Origin: Pelagibius sp965227505
Lineage (GTDB): Bacteria; Pseudomonadota; Alphaproteobacteria; Kiloniellales; Kiloniellaceae
DNA length: 64,000 bases
Direction of reading: 5' to 3'
Assembly (NCBI RefSeq): GCF_965227505.1
Contig: NZ_OZ245757.1
Coordinates: 3,968,001-4,032,000 of the forward strand
Shown here: one piece after another, positions 42,985 to 52,110 of the stretch
Layout: each line of letters opens with the position of its first letter
How positions within the stretch are numbered: position 1 is the first letter of the stretch
Program-made: the position numbers and the translations under genes
Notes under the pieces: generated by a model
Told to the model about the DNA's origin: nothing
Database searches by the model: none
What the model saw: the letters and a program-made list of their open reading frames with translations, nothing else

Positions 42985-43097
42985 GCCACACTCCCCAAGT
43001 GAGTGGCTGCCTTTTCACCCATCAGAGGCAGTTACTGTCCAAGGATCCGCGTGACGGCAAGCACCGCCCTTCGCTTCGCCGTCACGCGGATTTTTTG
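42985..43097 (+). ncRNA. Candidate orphan small RNA with intrinsic terminator
   Basis: Two consecutive hairpins between divergent protein genes. Hairpin 1 (43002-43011 pairing with 43027-43036) has 10 base pairs if two G-U wobbles are allowed, with a 15-nt loop. Hairpin 2 (43045-43058 with 43078-43091) is a perfect 14-bp stem followed by TTTTTT, a textbook plus-strand terminator. No plus-strand protein gene lies upstream that needs it (LysR reads the other way), so a short transcript starting around 42960-42990 is inferred. The 5' end is a guess, and no known RNA family was recognised. Confidence 0.6.
43045..43096 (+). terminator. Strong Rho-independent terminator of the candidate small RNA
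   Basis: Perfect 14-bp stem (ATCCGCGTGACGGC and its complement), 19-nt loop able to pair further (AAGC/GCTT), and a run of six T. On the opposite strand there is no T-run, so it acts on plus-strand transcripts. Confidence 0.85.
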
Positions 43098-43149
43098 GTT
43101 TGGGAGGCAGGCGTTCGGGGGCCTTGCCGAAGCGCCGGCCCTCTTGCCC

Positions 43150-43169
43150 TTGACACTAAGTTGTACTTT
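43150..43169 (+). promoter_or_regulatory. LysR-type site and -35 element upstream of the aldo/keto reductase
   Basis: TTGACA (43150-43155) abuts TAAGTTGTACTTT (43157-43169), a 12/13 match to the palindrome at 42918-42930. No convincing -10 follows at 17 bp, as is common for activator-dependent promoters. Confidence 0.55.
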
Positions 43170-43254
43170 AACAATCCTAAGCCTTGGCTGCAGCGCCGCC
43201 GCTGCGCGGTTCGTGCCGATCCCCCGCCCGCCCCAACCCCTGGAGGCTCCCGCC

Positions 43255-44298
43255 ATGTCTGACACCATTCCCTACGTTGCCCGCGACCAACGCTATGACG
43301 GCATGACCTTCCGGCGCTGCGGCCACAGCGGCCTCGACCTGCCGGCGATCTCTCTGGGGCTGTGGCACAACTTCGGCGGTGACAGGCCCTATGAGAACGG
43401 CCGCGCGATCTGCCGGCGCGCCTTCGACCTCGGCATCACCCACTTCGATCTCGCCAACAACTACGGGCCGCCGCCGGGCTCGGCCGAAGCCAACTTCGGG
43501 CGCATGCTGGCGCGCGACTTCGCGCCCTACCGCGACGAGCTCATCATCTCGACCAAGGCCGGCTACGACATGTGGCCCGGCCCCTACGGCATCTGGGGCA
43601 GCCGCAAGTATCTGACGGCCAGCCTCGATCAGAGCCTCAAGCGCATGGGGCTCGACTACGTCGACATCTTCTATTCCCACCGCTTCGATCCCAACACGCC
43701 GCTGGAAGAAACCATGGGCGCGCTCGACGCCGCGGTGCGCCAGGGCAAGGCGCTCTACGTCGGCATCTCCTCCTATGGGCCGCAGAAGACCCGAGAGGCG
43801 GCGAAGATCCTGCGCGACCTTGGCACGCCCTGCCTGATTCACCAGCCGAGCTACTCCATGCTGAACCGCTGGATCGAGAACGAGGGCCTGCTCGACGTCC
43901 TTGACGACGCGGGCATCGGCTGCATCGCCTTTTCACCGCTGGCCCAGGGCATGCTGAGCAGCAAGTATCTGAAGGAGGTGCCGCAGGACAGCCGCGCCGC
44001 CGCCGACAAGTCTCTGCGCCCGGACTTCATCTCGGAGGACAACCTCGCCAAGATCCGCGGCCTCAACGAGATCGCCCAGCGCCGCGGCCAGAGCCTGGCC
44101 CAGATGGCGATCGCCTGGGTGCTGCGCGACCGGCGGGTCACCTCGGCCCTGATCGGCGCCAGCCGGGTGGAGCAGGTGGAGGACTGTGTGGCCGCCCTCG
44201 ACCACCTGACCTTCACCGAGGCCGAACTGTCCGAGATCGATTCCTTTGCGACCGAGAGCGGGCTCAATCTCTGGGCCGCGTCCAGCGCGCACGGGTGA
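43255..44298 (+). CDS. Aldo/keto reductase (YghZ/Kv-beta-like)
   Basis: 347 residues from ATG 43255 (TGGAGG upstream). AKR barrel: GLWHNFGGDRPYENG, catalytic Asp/Tyr region HFDLANNYGPPPGSAE, Lys in ISTKAGYDMWPGPYG, and His in DIFYSHRFDPNTPLEET. C-terminal NADPH-binding ALIGASRVEQVEDCVAALD. Closest in pattern to L-glyceraldehyde-3-phosphate reductase YghZ, which detoxifies aldehydes including methylglyoxal. Probably regulated by the divergent LysR. Confidence 0.91.
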   Translation: MSDTIPYVARDQRYDGMTFRRCGHSGLDLPAISLGLWHNFGGDRPYENGRAICRRAFDLGITHFDLANNYGPPPGSAEANFGRMLARDFAPYRDELIISTKAGYDMWPGPYGIWGSRKYLTASLDQSLKRMGLDYVDIFYSHRFDPNTPLEETMGALDAAVRQGKALYVGISSYGPQKTREAAKILRDLGTPCLIHQPSYSMLNRWIENEGLLDVLDDAGIGCIAFSPLAQGMLSSKYLKEVPQDSRAAADKSLRPDFISEDNLAKIRGLNEIAQRRGQSLAQMAIAWVLRDRRVTSALIGASRVEQVEDCVAALDHLTFTEAELSEIDSFATESGLNLWAASSAHG

Positions 44299-44470
44299 CT
44301 CGCAGTCAGGAACAATCATCCCTCGCGCACATAGTGGTCACTCGCGATCACTCAACCGAGGCTTGTTCATGATCGGTCCGCTCAACTCTTGTCTCCTCCT
44401 GACGCGGGAAGCCTGTTAGGATTCGCTGCGGTCTCCGGGGGTTGGAGGGCCGAGGCAAAGGGGCAAGAGG

Positions 44471-45016
44471 GTGCTCGGGCTGATCGAAAGCCAGCCGCTG
44501 AAGCTGCTGCTGGCCCATTATTTGGAGGTGCGGGGGGCGCGCCGCCTGCCGGCACGCAGCGATATCGACGCCCTGAAGCTGGGCCCCGTGCTGTCCGTCA
44601 TCTGGATCAACGAATACGAGCCGGAGGCCGGAACCTTCCGTTACCGCCTTGCCGGCGAAGAAGTGAATGCGGTTTTCGGCACCTCGGTTTCCGGCCGTCT
44701 GCTGTCCGACTTCGTCGCCGAGGAGTTCTTCGCGCCGGTGAATGAAAACTTCCTCAGGGTCATCGACGCCGAAGAGGCCATGCTGGTCAGCGGCCCCATG
44801 TACCGCTGCGCGGAGCGGGTGGCCATCGGCGAGCGCCTGGCCCTGCCTCTGTCGAGCGATGGCGAAAAGGCCGACGGGATCATCGGCGCGACGGTGCGCC
44901 GCTCCCTCGTCGATCTCGACAGCGTCGCCTTCCAGGACCAGCAGCGGACCTTCGTCTCCATCGACGATCTGGAGAACCCCATCGCCGGACGCGCCGCCCA
45001 AGGTCCCGGTTGCTAG
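44471..45016 (+). CDS. PAS-domain protein (PAS_5-like)
   Basis: 181 residues from GTG 44471. Alphaproteobacterial single-domain PAS_5-type protein: LLAHYLEVRGARRLPARSDIDALKLGPVLSVIWINEYEPEAGTFRYRLAGEEVNAVFGTSVSGRLLSDFV, ending ALPLSSDGEKADGIIGATVRR. No output domain, signal peptide or membrane helix. Such proteins occur in many copies in this group and are poorly characterised. The preceding 172-bp gap shows no recognisable site. Confidence 0.8.
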   Translation: MLGLIESQPLKLLLAHYLEVRGARRLPARSDIDALKLGPVLSVIWINEYEPEAGTFRYRLAGEEVNAVFGTSVSGRLLSDFVAEEFFAPVNENFLRVIDAEEAMLVSGPMYRCAERVAIGERLALPLSSDGEKADGIIGATVRRSLVDLDSVAFQDQQRTFVSIDDLENPIAGRAAQGPGC

Positions 45017-45108
45017 CGACCTCTAAGGCCGGTGCCGGGCTTGAGCCTTTGGCTGCGCCGTGGTGCAGTGACGGGCCGCCGCATCAGGAAAACACGGAAG
45101 GAACGCGC

Positions 45109-45633
45109 GTGGAACCATCCCGCGGCGGGCTGATACTGCCCGGCTATCTGAACGAGATGGCGGCCTACAACGCCTGGCAGAACGGCGCCGTCGTTGGCCA
45201 TCTGGATGCGCTCGGCGAGGCGGAGCGGACAGCGGAGCGCGGCCTCTTCTTCGGCTCGCTCCACCGTACCTTCGACCACATCGCCACCATCGACCGCTGG
45301 ATTCTGGACGTGGTGGAAGGCGTCGGGGTCAGGGCCATCGACCTGAAGGAGTTGGTCTTCGCCGATTGGGCGGACCTGAAAGCCGAGCGCGCCCGCCTCG
45401 ACCGCCGCATCGACGCCGTGGCCGCGCGCGCCGATCAGGCCTGGCTGGACGGCGTCATCGAAATCGAGAGCAGGTCCTTCGGGCGCACCCGCCGCATACC
45501 GCGCGGCCTCTACCTCGTTCAGATGTTCAACCACCAGACCCACCACCGCAGCCAGATCACCGGCGCACTCTGGCAAATGGGCATCAACTACGGCGGCACC
45601 GACATCCCCTTCAGACCGGACAGTCCTTACTGA
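45109..45633 (+). CDS. DinB-family protein
   Basis: 174 residues from GTG 45109 (GGAAGGA upstream). Four-helix DinB/YfiT-like metal-binding fold with the metal-ligand histidines in SLHRTFDHIATIDRW and FNHQTHHRSQITGAL. The family includes thiol-dependent transferases (for example bacillithiol or mycothiol enzymes in other phyla); in glutathione users the substrate is unknown. Confidence 0.86.
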   Translation: MEPSRGGLILPGYLNEMAAYNAWQNGAVVGHLDALGEAERTAERGLFFGSLHRTFDHIATIDRWILDVVEGVGVRAIDLKELVFADWADLKAERARLDRRIDAVAARADQAWLDGVIEIESRSFGRTRRIPRGLYLVQMFNHQTHHRSQITGALWQMGINYGGTDIPFRPDSPY

Positions 45634-45682
45634 GAGCTCTAAGCGAACCGACTCCTGCTGTTGGATGACCGTGACCCGATGG

Positions 45683-47146
45683 TCAGTCGTTCCTGTCATA
45701 GATGTCGAAGTCGACGATAGCGCCGAATGATGCAATCGAGTCCATCAGACTCTGCGACAGGCGCGGCCTGACCTCGCCGCGCAATCCGCCCGACCAGCCG
45801 ATGAACAAGTCGATGTGGTGCGTCTTTGCGAGATCCGCGAAGTAGTCTTGATGTCCTTCGAGACGCTGCAGGATCTCCTCGACGTGGTCGTCCAACTTGG
45901 TGGAGGCGGCTGCGGCCTTGCTTTGGAGGTGCCAGTGCCCCTTTCGTGCTGGCGGCAAAGACTCTCTGTAGATTTCTCCAGCCCGGTTGCGGGGCTGCTC
46001 ACCGACCTTGGCGTGGAAATCGGGCGCGATCCCGGTTGCAGCCGTGACTTCTTCGGGATTCAGCGTTGCCCCAAACACCCGGAAGGAGACTTTGATCCAG
46101 TCACAACCGGGGTTTTGATTTCTCATGACGCTGCTGCGTCTACCACCCCGGCGTCCGGTCAGCGGATAGCGCGGGTCGTTGTAGCCGGGGGTGGAGGGAT
46201 GGCCGGGCGCCACCAGGGAGTTCATCAGCGCCTCGTCCTCCGCATCGAAGCCGTGTTCCAGGGCGCCGAGATAGCCTTCCCAGTGTTCCATGGTGCGCGG
46301 GCCGGCGAGGATCGAGGTCACGATGGGGTTGGCCAGCACCCAGTTGATGGCGAAGTCGGCGGCGGTCATGCCCTTCGCCTCCGCATGTGCCTTGACGGTC
46401 TGGGCGATGACGAGGGACTCCTCGCGGAACTCGGTCTCCATGATGCGCACGTCGTTGCGCGCCGCGCGGGTGCCCTCGGCCGGCGCTGCGCCGGGTGTGT
46501 ACTTTCCGGTCAGGACGCCGCGGGCCAGCGGGCTGTAGGGCACGACCCCCAGGCCGTAGTACTCGCAGGCCGGCAGGATCTCCACCTCCGGCACGCGGAT
46601 CATGGCGTTGTAGTAAGGCTGGCAGACCACCGGTCGGGCGAGCCCGGCCAGCTCGGCAAGGCGGACCAGCTCGCAGATGCGCCAGGCGCGGAAGTTGGAG
46701 ACGCCCCAGTAGATCGCCTTGCCGGAGCTGATGACGTCGGCGACGGCGGTGATCACCTCTTCCAGCGGCGTGGAGTAGTCGTCCAGGTGCAGATACCAGA
46801 TGTCGACGTAGTCGGTGTCCAGCCGGTCGAGGCTGTCTTCGATGGCCTGCAGCAGCCACTTGCGGCCCAGGCCGGCGGCATTGGCATGGCCGTCCTTCAC
46901 CGGGTTGCCCGCCTTGGTGGCGAGCACCCAGGAATCGCGCTCGGCGGCGATGGCGCGGCCGACGATCTCCTCCGAGCGGCCCTGGGCGTACTGATCGGCG
47001 GTGTCGATGAAGTTCACCCCCTGGTCGCGGGCGTGATCGATGATGCGCCGCGCCTCGGCCTCTTCGGTCTGGTCGCCGAACATCATGGTGCCGAGACAGA
47101 CGGGGGAGACGGTCAGGCCGCTGCGGCCGAGCTTGCGCATGTCCAT
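45683..47146 (-). CDS. Aldo/keto reductase fused in frame to a DUF4279 domain
   Basis: 487 residues from ATG 47146 (GAGG 7 bp upstream). Residues 1-~340 are a complete aldo/keto reductase (MDMRKLGRSGLTVSPVCLGTMMFG, DTADQYAQGRSEEIVG, catalytic Lys in LATKAGNP, His in IWYLHLDDYSTP, C-terminal PGYNDPRYPLTGR). The frame then runs without a stop through RRGGRRSSV into a ~147-residue DUF4279 domain (SFRVFGATLNPEEVTAATGIAPDF ... GHWHLQSK). DUF4279 proteins are usually stand-alone, and an internal ATG at 46126 could start one here. Either a genuine fusion, or two adjacent genes whose separating stop was lost. Confidence 0.78.
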   Translation of the reverse strand: MDMRKLGRSGLTVSPVCLGTMMFGDQTEEAEARRIIDHARDQGVNFIDTADQYAQGRSEEIVGRAIAAERDSWVLATKAGNPVKDGHANAAGLGRKWLLQAIEDSLDRLDTDYVDIWYLHLDDYSTPLEEVITAVADVISSGKAIYWGVSNFRAWRICELVRLAELAGLARPVVCQPYYNAMIRVPEVEILPACEYYGLGVVPYSPLARGVLTGKYTPGAAPAEGTRAARNDVRIMETEFREESLVIAQTVKAHAEAKGMTAADFAINWVLANPIVTSILAGPRTMEHWEGYLGALEHGFDAEDEALMNSLVAPGHPSTPGYNDPRYPLTGRRGGRRSSVMRNQNPGCDWIKVSFRVFGATLNPEEVTAATGIAPDFHAKVGEQPRNRAGEIYRESLPPARKGHWHLQSKAAAASTKLDDHVEEILQRLEGHQDYFADLAKTHHIDLFIGWSGGLRGEVRPRLSQSLMDSIASFGAIVDFDIYDRND

Positions 47147-47367
47147 GGGGGAACCTCGCTTCGGGATGGGGCTGAAGTCTTGGATGGGCTGGGGGTCGAC
47201 GGCACTCAGTCTAGTCCGATCCCGGCCGGGCGGGCAACGATCTGTCTCATGTTGCAGCGGGTGTTGCACGACTGAAACAGCTTCAGCCTTGGACTGCCGC
47301 GGGGCCGCATGCTAAGGCAATGGCAACACTCCGCACTTCCATAAACAGAGAAAACGGGAGCGGGACC
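47147..47367. other. Divergent intergenic region
   Basis: About 220 bp between the AKR-DUF4279 gene and the ABC binding protein. It must contain both promoters. The only notable element is a short direct repeat GTTGCA at about 47252 and 47263. No riboswitch or T-box-like structure was recognised. Confidence 0.4.
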
Positions 47368-48327
47368 ATGCGCTTTGGAACCTTGCTATCCACCCTGGCC
47401 ATTGCGGCCTTCGCCGCGACGGCGTCGCAGGCAGCCGATATCACCGTGGCCACCACAGCCATCGTCGAACACCCGGCCCTGGATGCGGCGCGCGACGGCG
47501 TGCGTGACGAACTGGCCGCCGCCGGCTACGAAGAAGGCAGGAACCTGCGCTTCCTCTATGAGAGCGCCCAGGGCAATCCGGCGACCGCCGCGCAGATCGC
47601 CCGCAAGTTCGTCGGCGAGGCCCCGGACGTGATCGTGCCGATTTCCACGCCTTCGGCCCAGGCCGTGGTCTCGGCCACCAAGGACATTCCCATCGTCTTC
47701 ACCGCCGTTACCGACCCGGTTGGGGCCAAGCTGGTGGGCGACCCGATGAAGCCCGGCGCCAACGTCACCGGCATGAGCGATCTCTCGCCCATCGGCAAGC
47801 ACCTGGATCTCATCAAGCAGATCACCCCGGATGCCACCTCGATCGGTGTGCCCTTCAACCCCGGCGAGGCGAATTCCCTCACCCTGCTGGAACTGGTGAA
47901 GCAGGAGGCCCCGGCGCGCGGCCTGACGGTTGTCGAGGCACCGGCGACCAAGACCTCCGAGGTTCTGGGCGCGGCCCAGAGTCTGGTCGGCAAGGCCGAC
48001 GTCATCTATGTGCCGACCGACAACACCATCGTCTCGGCCTTCGAGGCCGTGGTGAAGGTCGGCATCGACAACAGGGTGCCGGTCTATGCCGGTGACACCG
48101 ATTCGGTGGCGCGCGGCGCCATCGCCGCCCTCGGCTTCAACTACTACGACCTGGGACGCCAGACCGGCCGCATGGTGCTGCGGGTTTTGAAGGGCGAGGC
48201 GCCCGGCGACATCGCGGTGGAGGGTGTCGAGATCACCGAGCTCTACGTGAACCCCGGCATGGCAGAGAAAATGGGCGTCTCCATTCCCGATGCGCTGATC
48301 CAGCAAGCCAAGGAGGTGGTGCGCTAG
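47368..48327 (+). CDS. ABC transporter substrate-binding protein (TrpX/PF04392 type)
   Basis: 319 residues from ATG 47368. Sec signal of about 22 residues ending ASQAAD. The mature protein follows the ABC_sub_bind family: VEHPALDAARDGVRDELAAAGYEEGRNLRFLYESAQGNPATAAQIARKFV, PIVFTAVTDPVGAKLV, VTGMSDLSPIGKHLDLIKQI, PTDNTIVSAFEAVV. In Gram-positives this family (TrpXYZ) takes up tryptophan or tyrosine; here the substrate is unproven. Operon with permease and ATPase. Confidence 0.9.
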   Translation: MRFGTLLSTLAIAAFAATASQAADITVATTAIVEHPALDAARDGVRDELAAAGYEEGRNLRFLYESAQGNPATAAQIARKFVGEAPDVIVPISTPSAQAVVSATKDIPIVFTAVTDPVGAKLVGDPMKPGANVTGMSDLSPIGKHLDLIKQITPDATSIGVPFNPGEANSLTLLELVKQEAPARGLTVVEAPATKTSEVLGAAQSLVGKADVIYVPTDNTIVSAFEAVVKVGIDNRVPVYAGDTDSVARGAIAALGFNYYDLGRQTGRMVLRVLKGEAPGDIAVEGVEITELYVNPGMAEKMGVSIPDALIQQAKEVVR

Positions 48328-48381
48328 ACACCGTCGCCGCCCGCTTCAGGGTCGCGCCGCCGCCAGCGGACCTGAACTGCC

Positions 48382-49280
48382 ATGAACCTCGTTTCCTTCC
48401 TCGGGGCGGTCGAGATCGGCCTGGTCTACGGTCTCGTCGCCCTGGGGGTCTATCTTTCCTTCCGCATCCTGAACTTTCCGGACCTCACCGTCGACGGCAG
48501 CTTTCCCTTGGGCGCGGCGGTGGCGGCGACGCTGATCGTTTCCGGCATCGATCCCTTCGTCGCGACGGCGGTTGCGGTGGTGGCCGGAGCGCTGGCCGGT
48601 CTGGTGACGGCAGTCCTGAACCTGCGCTTCGGCATCCTGCATCTGCTGGCCTCCATCCTCACCATGATCGCGCTTTACTCGGTGAACCTGCGCATCATGG
48701 GCCGGCCCAACGTCGCTCTCATCACCGAGCCCACGGTACTGACGCCCTTTGAGGGCCTGGGGCTTTCCGGGCTCTATCTGAAACCGCTGGTGGGCTTTGT
48801 CGTCGTTGCCGTGGTTGCGGCCTGCATCGCCTGGTTCCTGATCACCAACTACGGCCTCGGCATGCGGGCCACCGGCGCCAACCCGCGCATGGCTCGCGCC
48901 CAAGGGATCGCCACTGCCAAGGTGACGGCCACCGGCATGGCGCTTTCCAATGCCATGGTCGCGCTGGGCGGCGCGCTCTTTGCCCAGATGAACGGCTTTG
49001 CCGACATCACCATCGGCACCGGCACCATCGTCGTCGGCCTTGCCGCCGTCATCGCGGGGGAGGCGATCTTCCGCGTGCGCGGCGTGGTGGTGGCGGTGGT
49101 GGCCTGTCTGTTGGGCTCCATCATCTACCGCCTTGCCATCGCCCTTGCGCTCAATGCCGATGCACTGGGCCTGAAGGCCGCCGACCTCAATCTCGTGACC
49201 GCCGTGCTGGTGACCCTGGCGCTGATCCTGCCCGGCGCGCGCAACCCGCTGAAGAGCCTTCTGAAGAAGGGGCGCCGGGC

Positions 49281-49284
<4 letters not shown>
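48382..49284 (+). CDS. ABC transporter permease (TrpY-like, BPD_transp_2)
   Basis: 300 residues, about eight membrane helices. Branched-chain-type permease fold with RILNFPDLTVDGSFPLGAAV and NYGLGMRATGANPRMARAQGI, characteristic of permeases paired with PF04392 binding proteins. 54 bp after the binding-protein gene and ending in an ATGA overlap with the ATPase. Confidence 0.9.
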
Positions 49285-50075
<791 letters not shown>

Positions 50076-50082
50076 GGTCGCT

Positions 50083-50116
50083 CCGAAAGAATTATACAAA
50101 TGTATAATTCTTTCGG
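50083..50116. promoter_or_regulatory. 34-bp perfect palindrome, promoter-operator of the toxin-antitoxin operon
   Basis: Two 16-bp perfect arms (CCGAAAGAATTATACA and its complement) around AA. The right arm contains a consensus -10 TATAAT at 50103-50108, 51 bp before the antitoxin ATG. It probably serves as both promoter and binding site for AbrB/Doc autoregulation. As an RNA hairpin it could also end the preceding ABC operon. Confidence 0.75.
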
Positions 50117-50159
50117 CTATGATCCTGGTTCGTTTTCCAGGTAAGCAGGACCGTATGTC

Positions 50160-50384
50160 ATGGCCGAACCCATCAAGATCCGAAAGATCGGCAACTCCCT
50201 GGGCGTGACTCTTTCAGAGCATGTGAAGGCGATGGGCCTGAAGGAAGGCGACAGCCTTTACGTCGTGAAAACGCGCGAAGGTATTGAACTGACGCCTTTC
50301 GATCCTGATTTTGCCGAGGCCCTGGATGCCGCCGGCGACTTCATGCGGCGCTATCCGAGCGCCATGAAGAAGCTCGCGGAATGA
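50160..50384 (+). CDS. AbrB/MazE-type antitoxin
   Basis: 74 residues. N-terminal swapped-hairpin AbrB domain (IKIRKIGNSLGVTLSEHVKAMGLKEGDSLYVV) for DNA binding; the C-terminal part (PDFAEALDAAGDFMRRYPSAMKKLAE) is the probable toxin-neutralising segment. Overlaps the toxin gene (ATGA), antitoxin first. Confidence 0.9.
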   Translation: MAEPIKIRKIGNSLGVTLSEHVKAMGLKEGDSLYVVKTREGIELTPFDPDFAEALDAAGDFMRRYPSAMKKLAE

Positions 50385-50782
50385 CGGACTACCGGTGGCT
50401 GACCCAAGCCATGGTGGAGGCGTTCCATCGCGAGTCCATCGCCCGCTTCGGCGGCAGCGATGGAATCCGCGATCCCGGTTTGCTGGAGAGCGCGCTGGCG
50501 CGGCCACAAAACCGCGCAGCCTATGAGGACGCTGCGTCGCCCTTTGCATTGGCGGCGGAATACACCCTCGGCATTGTCCGCAACCATCCCTTTGTCGATG
50601 GCAACAAGCGCAGCGGCATCCTGGCGGGAGCCGTCTTTCTGAGCATCAACGGCTATGAATTCGAACCGGAAGAAACGGCCATCGTCCAGATGATTGTCGG
50701 TCTGGCGGCCGGCGAAGTGGACGAGACCGTTCTGACCCAATGGTTTCAGGAGTTCTCCAAACCGCGCAAAGCCAGCGTGTGA
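50381..50782 (+). CDS. Death-on-curing (Doc/Fic-fold) toxin
   Basis: 133 residues. Doc-family Fic motif HPFVDGNKR (69-77), with the remaining Doc landmarks RFGGSDGIRDPGLLESALARP and AAEYTLGIVRNHPF. Doc phosphorylates EF-Tu to halt translation. All visible motif residues are intact, so the toxin is predicted active. Forms a type II pair with the AbrB-type antitoxin. Confidence 0.92.
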   Translation: MTDYRWLTQAMVEAFHRESIARFGGSDGIRDPGLLESALARPQNRAAYEDAASPFALAAEYTLGIVRNHPFVDGNKRSGILAGAVFLSINGYEFEPEETAIVQMIVGLAAGEVDETVLTQWFQEFSKPRKASV

Positions 50783-50810
50783 CCACAGCCCGCGTTGCCG
50801 AGCGCATTGT

Positions 50811-51452
50811 TTAGCTCCGCCGTAACGTCAGGGTGAAAAGGCCGGCGCCGATCAGCAGCCCGCCGCCGATGCGGTTCAGCATGCGGCGCCACGCGGCTTC
50901 GGCCAGCCGGCTTCTGAGCGCACCGGCCATCACCGCATAGGCAGAGTTGATCGGCAGGACCAGCAGCAGGAAGGTGGCGCCGAGAAGGACCATCTGCGGC
51001 AGCATGGGGCGGCCTGGATCGAGAAACTGCGGGAAGAAGGCGGAGAAGAAGATGATGCCCTTGGGATTGAGCAGGGTGACCAGAAAGGCATCGCGCAGCA
51101 TCCGCCCCTGGGCATTGCTGTCGTCTGCGCCCGGCTTGTCGTCTGAACCCGGGAGATCCGCTGGCGCCGCTGCCGCCCGCCACTGGCGGATGCCAAGGTA
51201 GATGAGGTAGGTGGCGCCGGCCCATTTCACGGCGGTGAAGACCTCCGCCGAGGCCGCAAGCAGGGCGCCCAGGCCGGCGAAGGACAGCATCATCGCGGTG
51301 GCGATCCCCGGCAGCACGCCCAGAACCGTCGTCAGCCCGGCCCTACGCCCTCGGCGCAGCGTATAGGCAACCACCACCAGGTTGGTGGGGCCGGGAATGG
51401 CAATGACGATGGCGGCGGCGAGGAGAAAAGCGAACCAGAGTTCAATCGACAT
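50811..51452 (-). CDS. LysE-family exporter
   Basis: 213 residues from ATG 51452 (CAGGAG upstream). RhtB/LysE-type amino-acid efflux protein with about six membrane helices: IAIPGPTNLVVVAYTLRRGRRAGLTTVLG near the N-terminus and FLVTLLNPKGIIFFSAFFPQFLDPG in the middle. Substrate unknown. Convergent with doc, 28 bp apart. Confidence 0.9.
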   Translation of the reverse strand: MSIELWFAFLLAAAIVIAIPGPTNLVVVAYTLRRGRRAGLTTVLGVLPGIATAMMLSFAGLGALLAASAEVFTAVKWAGATYLIYLGIRQWRAAAAPADLPGSDDKPGADDSNAQGRMLRDAFLVTLLNPKGIIFFSAFFPQFLDPGRPMLPQMVLLGATFLLLVLPINSAYAVMAGALRSRLAEAAWRRMLNRIGGGLLIGAGLFTLTLRRS

Positions 51453-51524
51453 GCGCGGCGGCTCCTGAGGGTTTGCACCGGAGCCGATGCTCATGGATCT
51501 TCAGGTGTCAGTCCAGGGTTAAGC

Positions 51525-51559
51525 GTCCCGGGGTCAGGTGTCCCGGGGTCAGGTGTCCT
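51525..51559. repeat. 15-bp tandem repeat across the stop of the small gene at 51549
   Basis: GTCCCGGGGTCAGGT at 51525 and 51540, then a partial GTCC. The reverse-strand TGA of the 78-residue gene (51549-51551) is in the second unit. Confidence 0.8.
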
Positions 51560-51785
51560 CGTTCTTTTTCGTCAGCTCCTGGCGCAGGCGCTCCTGAAAC
51601 TTGCCGCCGTCCTGGCGGGTTGCGAGGAATTGGCGCACCGCCTCTCCGGCGGCTTCCCTGTCATAGGGCTCCCAGCCGTCCACCTTGCGCAGGAAATGAT
51701 TGATCGCCTGCGGATCGATACGGCCGCGCAAAGCGCTCAGCTGGCGTAGGAGCTGACGGCGGGGATCGTCCGATGACTTGCTCAT
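51549..51785 (-). CDS. Small hypothetical protein
   Basis: 78 residues, hydrophilic and helical (QLLRQLSALRGRIDPQAINHFLRKVDGWEPYDREAAGEAVRQFLATRQDG). No motif, signal or membrane helix. Function unknown. Stop codon lies in a 15-bp tandem repeat. Confidence 0.62.
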   Translation of the reverse strand: MSKSSDDPRRQLLRQLSALRGRIDPQAINHFLRKVDGWEPYDREAAGEAVRQFLATRQDGGKFQERLRQELTKKNEDT

Positions 51786-52110
51786 GTCTGGTCCGGCGGG
51801 CCTTTCCGAGGACGCTGCGCTGCCTCATTTTTGTCACTCTACAGGGCTATGCGGTAAGGTTTCGTTAAAGTCCTTTAAAGGCTGAAAGGTCAGGCATTTC
51901 GGGCCCCGGCGGCTTGCCTGACCCCTGGCGTGGTGGTAGAAGATGCTCCCATCTCGATCAAAGAGCACGCGATTTCAAGTGCTTAGCATGGCGGTTCGTG
52001 GAACCGGCGGCTGCGTTGCCGGTTTGGTTGGGAAGCGCCGTTCCAATCTGCCGCCAACGACCTGAGACAAGGACGGGAGAGAGCATGAGCAAGCGAAGGT
52101 GCCGAGCGGT
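51786..52110. other. Intergenic region, no gene seen
   Basis: About 325 bp. An AT-richer patch near 51835-51885 probably contains promoters. A small ORF at 52085 (11 codons, MSKRRC...) precedes the next gene but is not supported as coding. No terminator hairpin with a T-run was found. Confidence 0.4.

Noticed and set aside
43003..43254. N-terminal extension of the aldo/keto reductase back to TTG 43003
   Set aside because: It would run through the terminator hairpin and operator; ATG 43255 has a good ribosome-binding site and the family's normal N-terminus.
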